From Cladopsammia gracilis (taxonomy: Eukaryota; Cnidaria; Anthozoa; Scleractinia; Dendrophylliidae): a stretch of 64,000 bases of DNA. The notes under the pieces are model-generated. The model did no database searches, was not told the DNA's origin, and saw nothing but the letters and a program-made list of their open reading frames with translations. Below are positions 37,998 to 52,400 of this stretch, one piece after another. Location: assembly GCA_022457155.1 (NCBI GenBank), contig JAJGOT010000090.1, positions 186,001 to 250,000 of the forward strand, in the 5' to 3' direction. Every line of letters begins with the position of its first letter. Position 1 is the stretch's first letter. Made by a program: the position numbers and the translations under genes.

Positions 37998-40900
37998 GTA
38001 TACATGTATGGTTGCACAGACACTGGAGGCTTATCGGTACTTGAGAAAACTCCTAAATAGAATTCTAACTTTTCTGAATACAATCCGCCATGAAAATAAA
38101 AAGGAATGCAATGTCAAATCATTTCCCGCCATTTTTATATCTGAAAAATTTATGAATTGTAAGCTTGAAATATACACGCAAACGTATACTCCCCTTTGGG
38201 TTTTTTGCGATGTTGCAATATTTCGGAAATATTTTACGTCTAATAGATAGTCTTCGATGTGCTCTACAAGATAAGGTAAATATTATGGGTTGTGGCGCTG
38301 CTGCGGGTCCGTGCCGCCATTTGGATTTTACTAAAAATTCCAATTTATCGTGAAAATACGGAAATTGCAATTTAATATGTTTTGCTAGAGTTGCAAAATA
38401 ACATATAATTAAACATCTTGATGCTTTTGGTAGATTTATCTAGACTATAAAGCGTGCAATAGCGTTTTGATTATTTTATATAATTGTCTGTAAAACTTGT
38501 CAAAGTCATCGGGAAATGTAGTTTCCTTCTTACGAATGACGTAAAACAAAAAAAGCAAAAGACAGAAAACAATATAAATCCAAAACAAGACTAAACAAAG
38601 ACAGAAAACAATAAACAAAGACTAAACAAGACTAAAATACAAAACCTCACAAACAATAGAAACACAATGTGTTCCGGTACGCGCAGAAAGACCCGGAAAT
38701 TTTTACAGACAAATGTATGGAAAAGGTAGAACGCTATTAAATGTTTTGTGGCCCAGGTAGATCGCCCAAATTTTTGCACAAAAATATTTTACCTCATATC
38801 TCAAGTTTACCATTCATATTTTTTTAGAAATATAATATTTGCCGAAAATTATTTGACAACAGTACTGTATTTCGTGGCCTGTTTGCACCATTTTCAAAAT
38901 GACACATTTTATTCTATTGTTTTAGGTCTATTGTTTTTAACCCTTTAACTCTCAAAGGTGCCAAACATCAAAATTCATGATCAACAAAAATTCCAAATTA
39001 CATTTTATAAAATCAGTATTGAAATATAAAGCATTCAAAAGTACTGCCAAAGAGGTTTCATTTGAATGGTCAAACTGTAGGATTTCGTTGACAGACTCAA
39101 AAGTTAGAATCATACTATATATCTCCATAATTGACCCTGGGAGCAGAAGGGGTTAACAAGCATCAAACGTCACATGTTTGATTTAAACTGCTTTAAAACT
39201 CAGGTTACATTAAATAAAATTAAAATCGTTAACGCGCCTAAAACTTAAACTGAGAAAACATTTCGAGAAATAACGTGGAATTAAATAAATCGGCATCTTT
39301 AAATGGTAATTAACAGCTATTAAGGTGTGCACGGACTTTAATTGCCTTTTATAAAGCTTTTCCTGACAATGCTATTCCTCAGAAAAAAACTTTTAAAACT
39401 CGGTTTGACATTTAAAGTAAAATACTACATAACTTTTTTTATATAGGAAGATGAAAATGGAAAACATCCCGACAAATTACACCGGGCTTCTTGGTCTGGA
39501 GACGAGACGGAAGTTAAAAACATGATTAACAATGGCGCTGGTAATCAGTAATGTTCTTGTTAACTTTTCACTCGGACAAAATAGGAACAAGGAAAATCAT
39601 CCCAAATTTCATTTTGTAAAATATCGGAAAACAACAATTCCACAGAAAATACAAGTTGGACAGCATGATAAATAGTACTACAGTAAGATACTACTTAGCA
39701 GCTCTTTTTTCACGATCTATAGTGTCCACAATTTGCACTGCAGTGCTAAATATTTCGATACTTGGAACAAATTGAGCAGTTTCAAACTCAAAGAAAGAAA
39801 TTGCACAATGAATTCACCAAGCTCCGATCAACTCTCATAGGCTCTTGTTTTCGCAGGCTGCTTATTATGCTTTACAATGTCCCAAATTACTACTGTGGGG
39901 CTAAAATAACCTCATTTTTGTATCAAAGGTTTGTAACCAAATTTCACGCGGGAATTAACCAGGCAAATGCCAAACGTTTACATAAAGACATCTTTCTGCG
40001 CGCAACAAGACTCGATTTATTTCACAAACTCAATGACGATTTAACGGTTGCGATTGTAAACAAATTACAAAAAAAGAAAAAGTAAACTTGAAGTGGTGCT
40101 AGATTTTATTGAACATAATTCTGTTTTAATAGAATTGTAAACTAACGTACCTAATTAAAATCCGGTGCCTTCAATTTTGATTTTAGCCTTATTTATCTGT
40201 TAACTTAGATGTTAATGTCCTTGACAAGTACGGACGGACTGCTCTTCATAACGCCATCATGGGACTTCACGTGAACATCGTGGATCTGCTCCTAGAGGCT
40301 GGGGCCGACACATCCATTTTGGATCGGAGCCAAGATCCGCCGCTTCACACTGCGGTCCGGACTGGGAATGAGAACCTTGTTAAGGTAACCTATCTTTTTG
40401 TGTTTGTGGTTTTCTATAAGAAGAGAACTATGGAAAACAAGCAGCGCACAATAACATCTTCCCACAAAATGGCCAATACCTTGCAAATGCGCACTGCCAA
40501 AATAATTATCAGAGCAGTGCTAGCCAGCTGGCTATGCCATGATGAAGAGTCCTTACAAGGTCGAAACCGCTTTCCACGGTGCCAATACAGGGTTAAATGG
40601 CTGTGTGCATGTATAATTCTTTCACTCCCGTTAGAGTCAATTGTGCAGACATGTACCCGATTGCGAATCTCGGCACATAGGTTGCCAGTTGTAACTGGGC
40701 GGTACAAAAAGATACCTTATGATTATAGAATCTGTACTATTTGCAATGATAATAGGGTTGGCGATAAGTTACACTACATAACTGAATGCAATAACCATGA
40801 ATTTGTCAACTTGAGAAAGGACTTTCTTCAAAGTTATATTGCGTCAATGATGTTTTTCGTGTATTTGATAAGGGGTCTTTATTTCTGTATCTCTATTTCT

Positions 40901-43461
40901 GTTTTCAATGAAGGATGTTTCCGTTATTAATATATCTTCAAAATATTTTCATGATGTTTTGGAATTAGCAAAAGAATTAATAGATGTGTAATTGTTGTTG
41001 TAATGACATTGTATTTTGCTTTTTACTTATATTATCTAGTATTGTTTTGCCAATATATCTGTAGGGATATAAGGTGTACTAAAGTTGTAGTTTGTAATGT
41101 ATAGTTCTACCTTTTGAGTCTGTCGACAAAATCAGACCTCTTTAGCAGTACTTTTGCATGGTACATGGATGGACAAAATTACACTGCATGTCAATTGAAC
41201 CTAGAAATAATAGCGCAGCACCAAAACGGCGCAGAGATTTAAAGTGTAACAATAAGGTTTAGCGTTCAGGAACAATTAAGAACAAGGATAGACGGATAAT
41301 AAGCCTGAGAGATCTTTTCTTAACTTTTAGCTTAGAAGAGGATGAGAAAACAGAGACTTCAACAAAACTGGTTCAAAACATGATCGCAAAACTTCTCTTG
41401 CAACTCACATATTCTTGTGACCACTTGTGTCAGTGTTCTTGGAAATATTTGAACATTTTTAAATTCGGTTGTTAAAAGTAAATGACAGCGTTGACCGGAA
41501 AGTTAGATCTCGTCCCTCTTTAGTTGGACTTTAATATCAAGCCCTACAACTCTCCCTCTCAGAAAGTATTTGCTTACCGGAAGAAATGTTCTGATTTTAT
41601 CAGGCTTTTCTTCGCCACGAGGATTGCGATGCAAACATTACAGGAAATGGATCCCAGACCGCGCTTCATATTGCCGCCGAGATGGATAAAGTGTCCATAT
41701 GTAAAATCCTGGTTAGTGGCAAAGTTACGAAATAAAAGTTCTGTGTATACATGCATCAAAGACTGACTGATGTTTAACATAGTGCGAAAGAGAAGCGCTA
41801 TATCGACGGATATTTAGCCGACGAGGGGCCCCATCCTCGGTGTAAGAACCTGTGAAACTCATGAGTGACGTAAAACAAAGAAAACAGAAAACAAAAGGTA
41901 TAAAACAATAGAGGTAACTGGGAGTGCAACACCACAATGGGTAAAAAACAAAGGAAAAAGTCACATGTTCTTACACCGAGGTAAACCCGAGGCCGAAGGC
42001 CAATATATATATCAGCCAATTTTGGCAAGCTTGAGCACTATAACAGTTTTATAATTCAAGACAATGATAACAAATCACAGTTTCCAGAAAAAATTCATTG
42101 AGAATTTTATTAGGTAAAAAGGCCTATAAAAATATTTTACCTCGCGCCATTTCTTACACAACAAGCAGCAAATTTCGAAACATTTTGCCAAGCTAAAGTT
42201 AATTATGCCTACACAATTTGAAAGTTTCTGCGAAGAGCATTCGTCTACGTAAAGAACGGGACAGAGTATTGACAACACGAATTAAAACATAGTAAAATGG
42301 CATAGAATTAGTTTTATCGACTGAGTCGATAAGGTAAATTGACCACCGTAAAAAGATTCAAATAGCTGACGTTCCGAGCGCTAGCCCTTCGTCAGAGCGG
42401 ATCAAGGAATTGTGGGTTGTGTGTGGTTTTATATAGTAAATGATGGAGCTGCGCTATTGGTGGAAGTTTGGTGACGTGAAAAAACAAATTTTAATTAGTT
42501 GAATGTAAAGCGTTTGATGATTCCGTGTGAATTGAGAGTGCCGATTTGAAAGATGAATTTTTGTTCTAAGTTTTAACGGCTTTCTGCGTTGCCCTGGTGC
42601 AAGGAAAGGCTGCAGATCGTTATGTGTTGTTTGGAATGGTTGGATAGATTGAAATGTCGCGCGACTGCTTTGGATGCGTCTTTGTCATTTTTTCAATGTC
42701 TCGATGATGTTCACGAAAACGGTCGCCCAATCTCCTCCCTGTTTCGCCAATGTATGTTTTTTGCATATTCAGTAGATAATATTTACGGAGGTGCATGTGA
42801 AACGATCAGTGATTTTAATAGATCGTTTCGGTCCTGTTATTTTCGTTTCCTGCAGTTGTTGTGGCTTTTTATTCCCTCCATCAGCACCGAACCATCGAAG
42901 TACAAGCTGAGTCGATCGCTCGCTGTTGCTTACAAACTTGTTCGTTTTAGCTTCTACAGCCGTAATGGCGAGATTGTTTAACTTCAATCCGCTTAAAACA
43001 AAGGTCAGAAACTTTTCTGAGGAAGTATCAAGTTTATATCATATTCCAGAGGTGATTACTATAAAAGCATTTTCCGAAAATTGTGCTCTTTCACTCAATC
43101 CGTGTCGAGCTGTTGAACTTTGAACCATCTTTCATTCAGCTTCGACGGGAAACAGTGCGACACAACGCGAAAATTTCGCGCCGTTTTTGTCCAGTTATGT
43201 GATCAATAATTTCTCTCTTTCTTTTCTTTTTTTATTTCAGTTCCCCTTTTTATCTAATAGTTCGTGCATTTTTTCTCCAAAAAACACGAAATCGCAAGCG
43301 ACAGTCATTTTCACTTTCCTTCAAAATGCGAAATTTACCTCCATCGCTGGATATACGTCATGTAGACCTAACGTTATCGAGAACTTTTTGACTCCATTTG
43401 GGCAGTGTATCAATGTGTTGAATTATAATGACTGTTAACACGAGCTTTTTTTGTTATTTGT

Positions 43462-43498
<37 letters not shown>

Positions 43499-46400
43499 CG
43501 GCTCCATTATATCAAACACTCGAAAGAGTGTTTCATCAGGTATCCAAACACCTCGAAACGGGTTAAAAAAAACTCGGCTGCGCCTCGTTTTTCGACCCAC
43601 TTCTCGGTGTTTGGGTATCCTGATGACACACTTTTCCTCGTGTTTGATATATTACCTGAAAGGGAATGGCTTCTTAATGGGTAGGGTTTAAATCAAAGGG
43701 AGGGAGGGGGTGGACTTTACCGTAATTGGGATTGGGAGATTTGGAGTTATAGCGCCAGATCCTAACCCTTTCACTCTCAGAGTCATAATGGAGACATGTT
43801 ATGTAGTTCTAACTTTTGAGTCTGTTGATGAAATCCTATGGTGTGACCATTCACATAAAACCTCTTCAGCAGTACTTTTGCATGGTACCATTTGTTCTAA
43901 CTTTTGAGTCTATGGACAAAATCCTATGGTGTGACCATTCAAATGAAACCTCTTCAGCAGTACTTTTGCATGGTACCGCTTGTTTTTCAATATTTTACAA
44001 AATGAAATTTGGGATTTTTCTTGGCTTTTGATGTTTGGCAGGCTTGGGAGTTGAAGGGTTTAATGTCTACCTAAGAGCAATGTACATACTTGAGTGTAGT
44101 CTGGTCAATATGCGAGCGCATTTGGTAAGGAACTACAATCGGCGACAAAATTGTCGAGACACTTTCATTTAAAGGGGTATGTTTTGGGAAAATAACAGAC
44201 CCGGACCCAACACCCCCTCCCTCCCAACTAAACTTACGTTTATTGTTGCCCTCAGGCTACCTGATTACCGGTACAGCATTGGATAGGGGTGGGGGTGGGC
44301 GGTTAATATCACTTTTTTTTAGATAACTTTATGGTATAAGTTTAAGAAGAGGTAGTCAAAAGTCGTTTTGGACAAATTGTCTCAACTAATTTAGACGCCG
44401 ATTGTATAGGCTTTAGGACGAACGTACCGTCTGACGTTGTTCTACTTGATTGCAGACATGAACACTAACATTATGACGGATCCATATAGAATTTTCCTTC
44501 AGTATAGCCCTGGCCCTGAGGAAGGCTAATTTTGTTAGCTGAAATATTGGCCGTTGTTTTTGTCAGGTATTCCTTGCCGCCATTTTCTTGACCGAGAAGA
44601 TCCTGAGAACGAGATTGACGATTATTGTCGTAGTCACGCCTTGTTAATCATATTAATAGCCACTACATTTGATGGGGTTGTAAATAGGAGTATGCAAAAG
44701 CAAGCCGTTTGTTTTATTCGTCTAAAAATGGTTAGAACTTCACGTGGCTCGGATGAAAACTTAACAACTGTGACTGTCCAACCAGCCACGCATATTTTCA
44801 GCAACTCGGATGAATGTTTACCTCGTATTCGTAGAAAAGAGAAAAAAACAAAAGCGACATTTCTTTTCTTTAGATGGAGAAGGATGCCTCCCCAGACTGC
44901 TGTGATGACGAAAACATGACACCGCTGACACGAGCCGTGGACAAAGGAGCCTGCAGTACTGCGGAGTTTTTCTTTGAAGATGGTCAGCAGTTTTTAAAAC
45001 TTTGAAGTGATATTTAAGTGGCTCGGCGGCTCGGCGGTCAACTCGACTGTCGAGCCGCCGACCCGGCGATCCACTGAAATAAATACCTTCCTCCTTCTTT
45101 GAGCACTGAAGCTATCTTCCTCCTTCATTTCTTTAAAACACTTAACGCGACTGGCGAGCCAACGAGCCACCAAAGACATGTATCTTCCTTGTTCTAATAT
45201 ATATAGATAGGCTGAGCCTTACAGCGTCGCTCTCTGAACAAGCTAAACTAAGGTGAAACTTGACTAACGTGAAAGGTTGGAAGCACAAGAATTAAGATTG
45301 ACAACCTGGCTATTTTTCAATTTTAGCAATTCCCAAAAACACTATTACGCGACCGTCTGCACAGTACATTTAGACCGTACAAAAGTTCACAAAAACAACT
45401 TTTTCTTCGTCTAGAATAACTTGTACCACTACATTCCGAATAAAATACATTTGTTGCTAGTCAAACATTGCCCGAGAAACTGATTTGGAAATCAAAATTG
45501 TAAAAATATACACAAACATATTTGCATAAGGCGATGCGAGTGAAGTAGAACTATAAAAACCAAGTCTTGTTTTGTTTACATAAAATCGCTTTTCAATCTA
45601 TGTAATGAATGAACAAACACATAAAAATGGACAACACAATCTTCTTTCGAAAAGCTGTATTCAAATATCCATTATTTTATGTTTAAAAGCAAAACGCGTA
45701 CCATTTATAGCGCATCGAGTTCGAGCTGCCTTCGATGAAATTCAAGAAATCGATACAACTGAATTTAAGCACGTTTTAAAAGCAATTCTCCAAAACTACA
45801 CAAGAACACAAAGATTGATATCACAGATTGATATCAACATAAATTCCCATCGAAGATGTAATCTGTTTTACCTTTAAGTCCCTCGCTTGCTTGGAAATTC
45901 TGTAAATCTCCTCTTCTTTGGTTCTGAAATCCGTAATAAAAACAAACATCTTCCTGCGTTGCATTGATAAAAACGTACGAAGTTCCTCGAAGCAAGATTT
46001 TATTCCTGAAAGCTCTTCTTTTTCCACTGAAGCGGCTTCTGAGTATCCCTTAATTAGTATCCATGTCTTGAGTAGCAAACCGCGAAAAATTCAGGAAAAT
46101 AACGATTATAATTTAAATGGTTTACTCCGCTTAGTAAACACAGCAAAACAGTGTTTTCCCAACTGACGTGGCATTCGGCCGTGTAACCGCGCGTGACGTC
46201 GTACGCGCATGTTTTTCGACGTCAAACGCGCCCGCGAGCTAGCCTTGTCCAACACGGGCGGCGGACGGCGGGCGGCACACGCGCCCGCGAAACATTCCGC
46301 TAGCCATGACCATGAAAAATGACGGGCATAATTAGGTTTAGCTCTATGAGTATGGGGCTCCGCAGCGGGCCTTCGGCCCGCGAGAGCTCCGCTATTTGTT

Positions 46401-49400
46401 ACTCCTTGTAGATCTAAGTGGTACCAGACCATGAATTTTAACCCCTCAAAACCACGACTACTAGCCCTGTCACATTTATATTAGTAAAATTCAATATTCA
46501 AACACGTGCTTTTATTCTTAGCTAAAGCAAGACAGAAGGATATGATGAATGATGTACTTAGTAATGTGGATTCACAAGGCTGCACCCTTCTTCACTTAGC
46601 AGTCGCTAGTGGAAGTCTTGTCGTAAGGAGCCTTCGTGATAAATTTCTTCTTTTAATTTCATTATGTCTTGTGAGACATTCACTTAATGTTTGCACTTTC
46701 TTATTTCAGGCTGTTGAACTCTGTCTTAACAATGGAGCTATTATTCGACAACCAATGGTATGTGACTAGGAGACCATAACCCGGAATGATCTACACCTAG
46801 CGAAGTTCTTGCAAAAGGGTATTGTTGGTGACTAAAGTTTGAACTCAGGAATATCATTAGTTTATCAAGCGTGAAGGCTTTAAAAGGTCCATTGCTGTGA
46901 CTGACGTGTAAAACTGATTAGGAGTATCAGTAGTTTGTCTACTACGATTGTTCCGGGCTATGGCAGTCCTTTGAACCTATTCAGACCGTAACTTCAAGAA
47001 TATGAAACTTGGAGGGTAAACAGTATGTCCAAAATTGTCTAAGTTAAGACTGATTACGTGACGTGGTCATGTCGTATGATAAGGAAATTGTGTCATCATT
47101 CCTAATGACGGTTATCTTGGATCTACCACCTTGTTAGAAAAGCACCGAAATTGAGTCAAACTTAATCAAATTAAAAAAAAAATGCTCAAATGATCTTTAA
47201 TTGTGAAATTTGCTACAAGAAAGTTACAAATGTTCCATTTAAACGACAATCAAGCAGAAAATTTAAAATGTGGGTAAACCTGCTTGTCTAAATTACGTTA
47301 TGGTTGCCATGGAAACGTCACATGTCATGAACCAAAATCTGTCTCATCAGATGTTCCCAGATCACGTTTAGTGGTTATCAGTTAAATGCTCCTAACGTTA
47401 TAAACGTTCAAAGTCAGCGCGGGCACTCAGTTTCCCCTCCCCCGGGTCTACATAGGGTTAAATGACTGTTATTGGTGACTTGTGTTTGAACCAAGGATTC
47501 TCAGTACTCTGCTGTCTACAATCAAGGACAAAAGTTCTTAGGACAAATATTACAAAGTCCTCCTATTAAGTACTAATTTAGTGAAACGGACCATCGAAGC
47601 CATGTTTTTCGTTTGAAGCCAATCTCAGCAACCCCACCCCTCCCCCGAGACAATGTTGAAATCCACGAATCATTTTTATCACACGGGTCCGGAAACGGGC
47701 ACTTATCGTTTGCGCGTACCGTGTTTCCGTCGCGTGCGTTGGAGAACATCGTAAATGCAAATTCGTCTCAACCCTTTTGTCCTTGATTGTAGTAATATCT
47801 TGCAGGCCAAGGTCAGATTTACTCTATGAGTATTAATAGTTAACTGACTGGTGTGATCGATGGGGTGATGGTAGGCCTAATTACTGTTAGTTACATTTTT
47901 AGAGTCAAGACCTTTTTTAGATATGGTAGGGTCACCACACCAGTTTGCGCCAATTATCGTGCGCCCTTAATTAACTGTTCTTCCTTCCCCTTTACTTCAT
48001 GGAATAACTACTCACCAGGGACTAGATTCCATAGTTACTCTTTGCGAACAATGAGTGGGTTGTCGACGTCCTCTCAGTACTATTTATATATGCTATATCA
48101 GTATTTGCTTACTAGGATTCTTGTACCAGCCCAAATTGTGTTTATCCTCTTTAATGATTTATTTAGGTGCGTGACAGAAGAACTCCCTTTCATTTGGCGT
48201 GCGGCATCGGAGCCCTAAAGATAGTAGAGCTCTTTGCATCTAAAGATCCCAAAATTTGTGAAATTACTCTGATTGACAAACAAGGCTTGACACCACTGCA
48301 CCTGGCTGCACTTAACAATCATCCAGAGGTCGTGCAGTATCTCTTGGAACAGGTATAATGCGACATACTCACCCTCGCCTAACGCGTTCCTTTTTAGCCA
48401 CATTATGCAAGATCAAGCCTCAACAAGGTTTCTTAATGTCGTTTTGTCCTGGGCCATTCTTGTCACGTTCTTCCATCGCATGCTAGCTACCTTTAACTCA
48501 TCCAAATCACCCTTCACCATGTTTATATCATTGACCATTCTCTCTTCCTCTTATTTTTCAAGCCCATGTAGCTCGGAGTGAGCTGTTCTTGCTTGTGTTA
48601 AAATATCCATTCTCAATGTGTGCCCACGGCAAGCGTCTCTTTCATCTTCATTTTAGATTGTTACCAGCATATTTTATCTTTTATAGAAGAAAATTGAAAT
48701 ATTAGTTTTCAAAATATTACAAGACAAACAGCACCTGGAGTAACAATTTATCATTTCAGATTATAATCCAACTTTGAGACCGTTCTTGTAGTATTAAGCG
48801 ATAAAATAATGATCGAAAAGCCCTTGTAGGGAGCCCAATTATCAAATCGAATTGTACTGTATAACCGTGCATTGTCGGCTACATGTCCATTTCCCTCGGA
48901 GTTCTGTTCAGTCGTATGTCTCCTAGAACAAGGTCCAGGTCCAGGACCACCTAAAATTCTAGAAAGAGTGGTCTCTTAGGAACGAGGGTTGTTTATGAGA
49001 AGTCTCATTGTAGTAATTTGAATAAAAAAAGAAATATGGTGTTTCTTAATCGTTTACGAAATTTGGTCGTATGGTGAAGTTGGACTTTCTTTTTCAAACC
49101 AACCCAATAAAAATCCGAATATCAGACAAACTGATACCATTGCGCGGGGTATCTACACTCGGGATCTGCATTTTAATAAAAAATAGTTACAGTATTCTGT
49201 GTACCACTTAATCTCTGATATTATTTTTTTAGGGCGCCTCAGTGGACCCCCGTGACAATCTTTGCCGCACCCCGCTCTTCTTAGCAGCTGAACGTGGTGG
49301 AACAGAGAGCGTTAAGTTGTTGATGGATAATGGCGCTGACGTAACAGTCAAAGACGTAGATTTGCGATCTTGTGTCAGAGTTGCTGTGGGGCATACAGCG

Positions 49401-52400
49401 ACTATGGAAATGTTACTAAAGGTAATATACTGCGAGCCCGCTTGCCGCTCATCACTTGCAATTCGCGGGCTCGCTCACCTAATAAAAGAAAAACAAGGGA
49501 CTGCTCGAGATCTACAAAGGTTACCAATATGAACTATAATTACACGATACTGAGTTTTCCATGAGCTAATAGTCAACGAGTTAACTATCGCTCATGAAGA
49601 CGTGAACCAGAAGACAGAAAACACGCATGAACATTTTCTATCATGGAATAGACAATCACGGCTAAGCCAATTACATTCGAGTATTCGCAAAAAACTTCCT
49701 TGAATGTTTATTGCAACGAGATTGTTTATCGGGAAATTGTGTAATACGGTCGGATTTTTTAAGAGTCCGTTCTATTTTTTGAGCTTTCGGGCGAGATTAC
49801 TAAAGATCCTGTAATACTAACGAAGATGCCCGAAAGGTGCCAAACATTATCCTAGGACTACAGAAGCATAAGATATGGCAAAAACAAACAGGACTTAGTT
49901 GTTAAAAGTAAGATCTAAGTCTACATTGGTAATCAGCCCATTAATGAGAATAAACCAGCTAAATTAGGCTTATCCAGAATGAGCATCATCTTTGAATTGA
50001 AAATACAACTTCCAAAATCCCCGGTGGGACATAAGGCCGCAAACTTCCAAACGAGGATTCCTTTAAATAACTATATCTTAATCGGAAACTTTAAATTTAG
50101 CTGTACAATCTAATCCTAGATTATATTTCATCCTGGATTATCGTTAATACTGGATTATCGTTAATACTGGATTATCGTTAATATTGGATTATCGTTAATA
50201 CTGGATTATCGTTAATATTGGATTATCGTTAATACTGGATTATCGTTAATACTGGATTATCGTTAATCGACTTTTCAACAACCAGACCAGATAATAAAAC
50301 CAAGAAATCAAGCTGAACAAACCGGTATAGAGCCGGAACAGGCGACGTATGAGTACCTCTAACAAAAATATTAATCAAGCAAAACATTTTTTACACAGAA
50401 ACGCAAAGCCTTGTCGTTAATTACAGACAAAGACATCACCGGGTTCGCTCCAGTGCACTATGCTGCAAAGAAAGGTTATCTTCAGGTAAGAATACTCATT
50501 TCTATTGTAAAAAAAAGTCAAAAAACAAAAATATGTGCTCTACTCGCAGATGGCTTAAAGAAAGAAATAATATGCTATAGTAGGCATCAAATCAGTAAGT
50601 ACACTGTCACACTAATACATGAGCAAGATATAGAAAGTGAAATATGATTGATTCACTTAGTGACTTGAGGTCAGTTTCATATGTTACGTATTCTGAATAT
50701 TCAGATGGCTTCATAGTCGATCCTTAACCCATTCACACCTGAGGATTTTTATGTTTTTGGGACTAAATGCAAAATTATAGGACCCCGAGACTCCAGCCAA
50801 AGCCCCACGGAAACAGGACAGCACATAACCAAAGCCCAACAGGACCGAAAATTGCAAGATTGCAGAAATACAGAACCACGGTACAATGGAGATGAGACCC
50901 AGAGTCCGAGAGGACAGTAAGACAGAAGAAACAGGGAAATATAAATTGCATGGAAGATAAAGGGAAAAGAAAGGGATGTAAGCGTAACTACAGGCCCCCA
51001 AGTGAAGGAGAAATGTAGAAACGCAAGAAGATGAATTAAAGAAGGAGTTATTTTCTGAGTGATTTTCAGAAGAAGGAGTTATTGAGTTGAGTGATTTTCT
51101 GCATACACACGCGCCATAGGATTTCGTGACTTCATATTTGGAGTTACCATTGAAAGTACTGCTGTTCTAAAACACTGAAGGCTCGAGTTTACTGGAAACG
51201 TCATTGTGACGTTGGCGTTTTGCTTCGTTGAATTGCAATAAAGTCTTCATATGGTATTTCTGCGTTTTTTGGTAAGTCCACAGCCACTTTTCATCTTTAG
51301 TAGCTGCCTGATGAGCATCATTAAGCTTGAAGGTAGTTCAGAGTCCACTTTCTCAACGAACCGAGTTAGGTGTTGTACTTCGTGAAAGAATTTGGCGCGT
51401 GGCTCGTTGAACTGGAAAAATGGCTGCCGGGAAACGAAGTAGCTTTGGGACTCGACTCTGGATGATTTCTCGACCTACCGCGGCATATTTTGGAAGTTGC
51501 GACCACAGGAGAACACATCAAGCGTGAAATTTCGGAGGTGGGTCGGAGTGGCTGTGGACTTAGTATAAATATGAAATGTGTGGTGGACGGAAGGAACGCT
51601 GTCGAAAAATCTCGTTATTTCCCAGCATGCAGTGCGTGGTGATGTTGAAAATCGAGGCAAGGTGAGTATGCACTGGAATAAGAAGTTGTAATTCGGCCCG
51701 AGCAATGAATAAGAGCAAAAAAATTCACTGCTAAGCTAGGACTAGGACTGAATTTTGCTGCAAATGTTGACTTTTGGGTTTGCCACGATGATTTGAATAA
51801 AAAAAAACTAAAGGCAAAAACGTGATTTTTGTTGTTTTACTGTGACGTTAAAAACGGTAATGTTTGTTATTGTCCAAATTCAAACGCTGATATTCTGCAA
51901 AAATCGCTGACTTTTTTGTGTTTATTGGGTATCTCAATTTGAAAGACTTTCTAGTCAATGCTCACAACTGCTAGTTAAGGCAATGTTCGCACGATTGAGA
52001 AAGTTACAATTTTTTAAAGCAGTGGAGTCTTGTACGGGCGGTTACGGGCGATTCAGGTGTCAATGGGTTAATGTAATCAGACTCCCCTGTGAGTGAACTC
52101 GTGATCTTAGTGATGAAATAAGTATATAGTCTGTCTATTTAATCCACTGTCTCTGTAGGTCTCGCCTGTAGTGTAGTAGTGATCACGTCTGCCTTATAAG
52201 CAGAAACATATTTTCACACAGAGTATGTTATATCATGCCTTTATACGTTTCATTGCTTTGTTCCTTTGATATAACAGGTCTTTACACAAATCCTATATGA
52301 AAATATGCTTGTTTCACTTAGTAGGGATATAATCTTTGCAGTCAGTTTCATAAATGCCAAAATAAATGACCATAAAGTGAAGTTATTACCGCATAACGGC

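Noticed and set aside
39762..40085. 107-codon ORF in intron 2 of gene B
   Set aside because: No recognisable family, AT-driven lysine-rich end. The sequence just before it (39600-39720) resembles repeat sequence.
44480..44570. CCCTGAGGAAGGCTAATTTT segment as another retroelement end
   Set aside because: Suggestive of a retroelement terminal region but too short to align with the other copies in the window.
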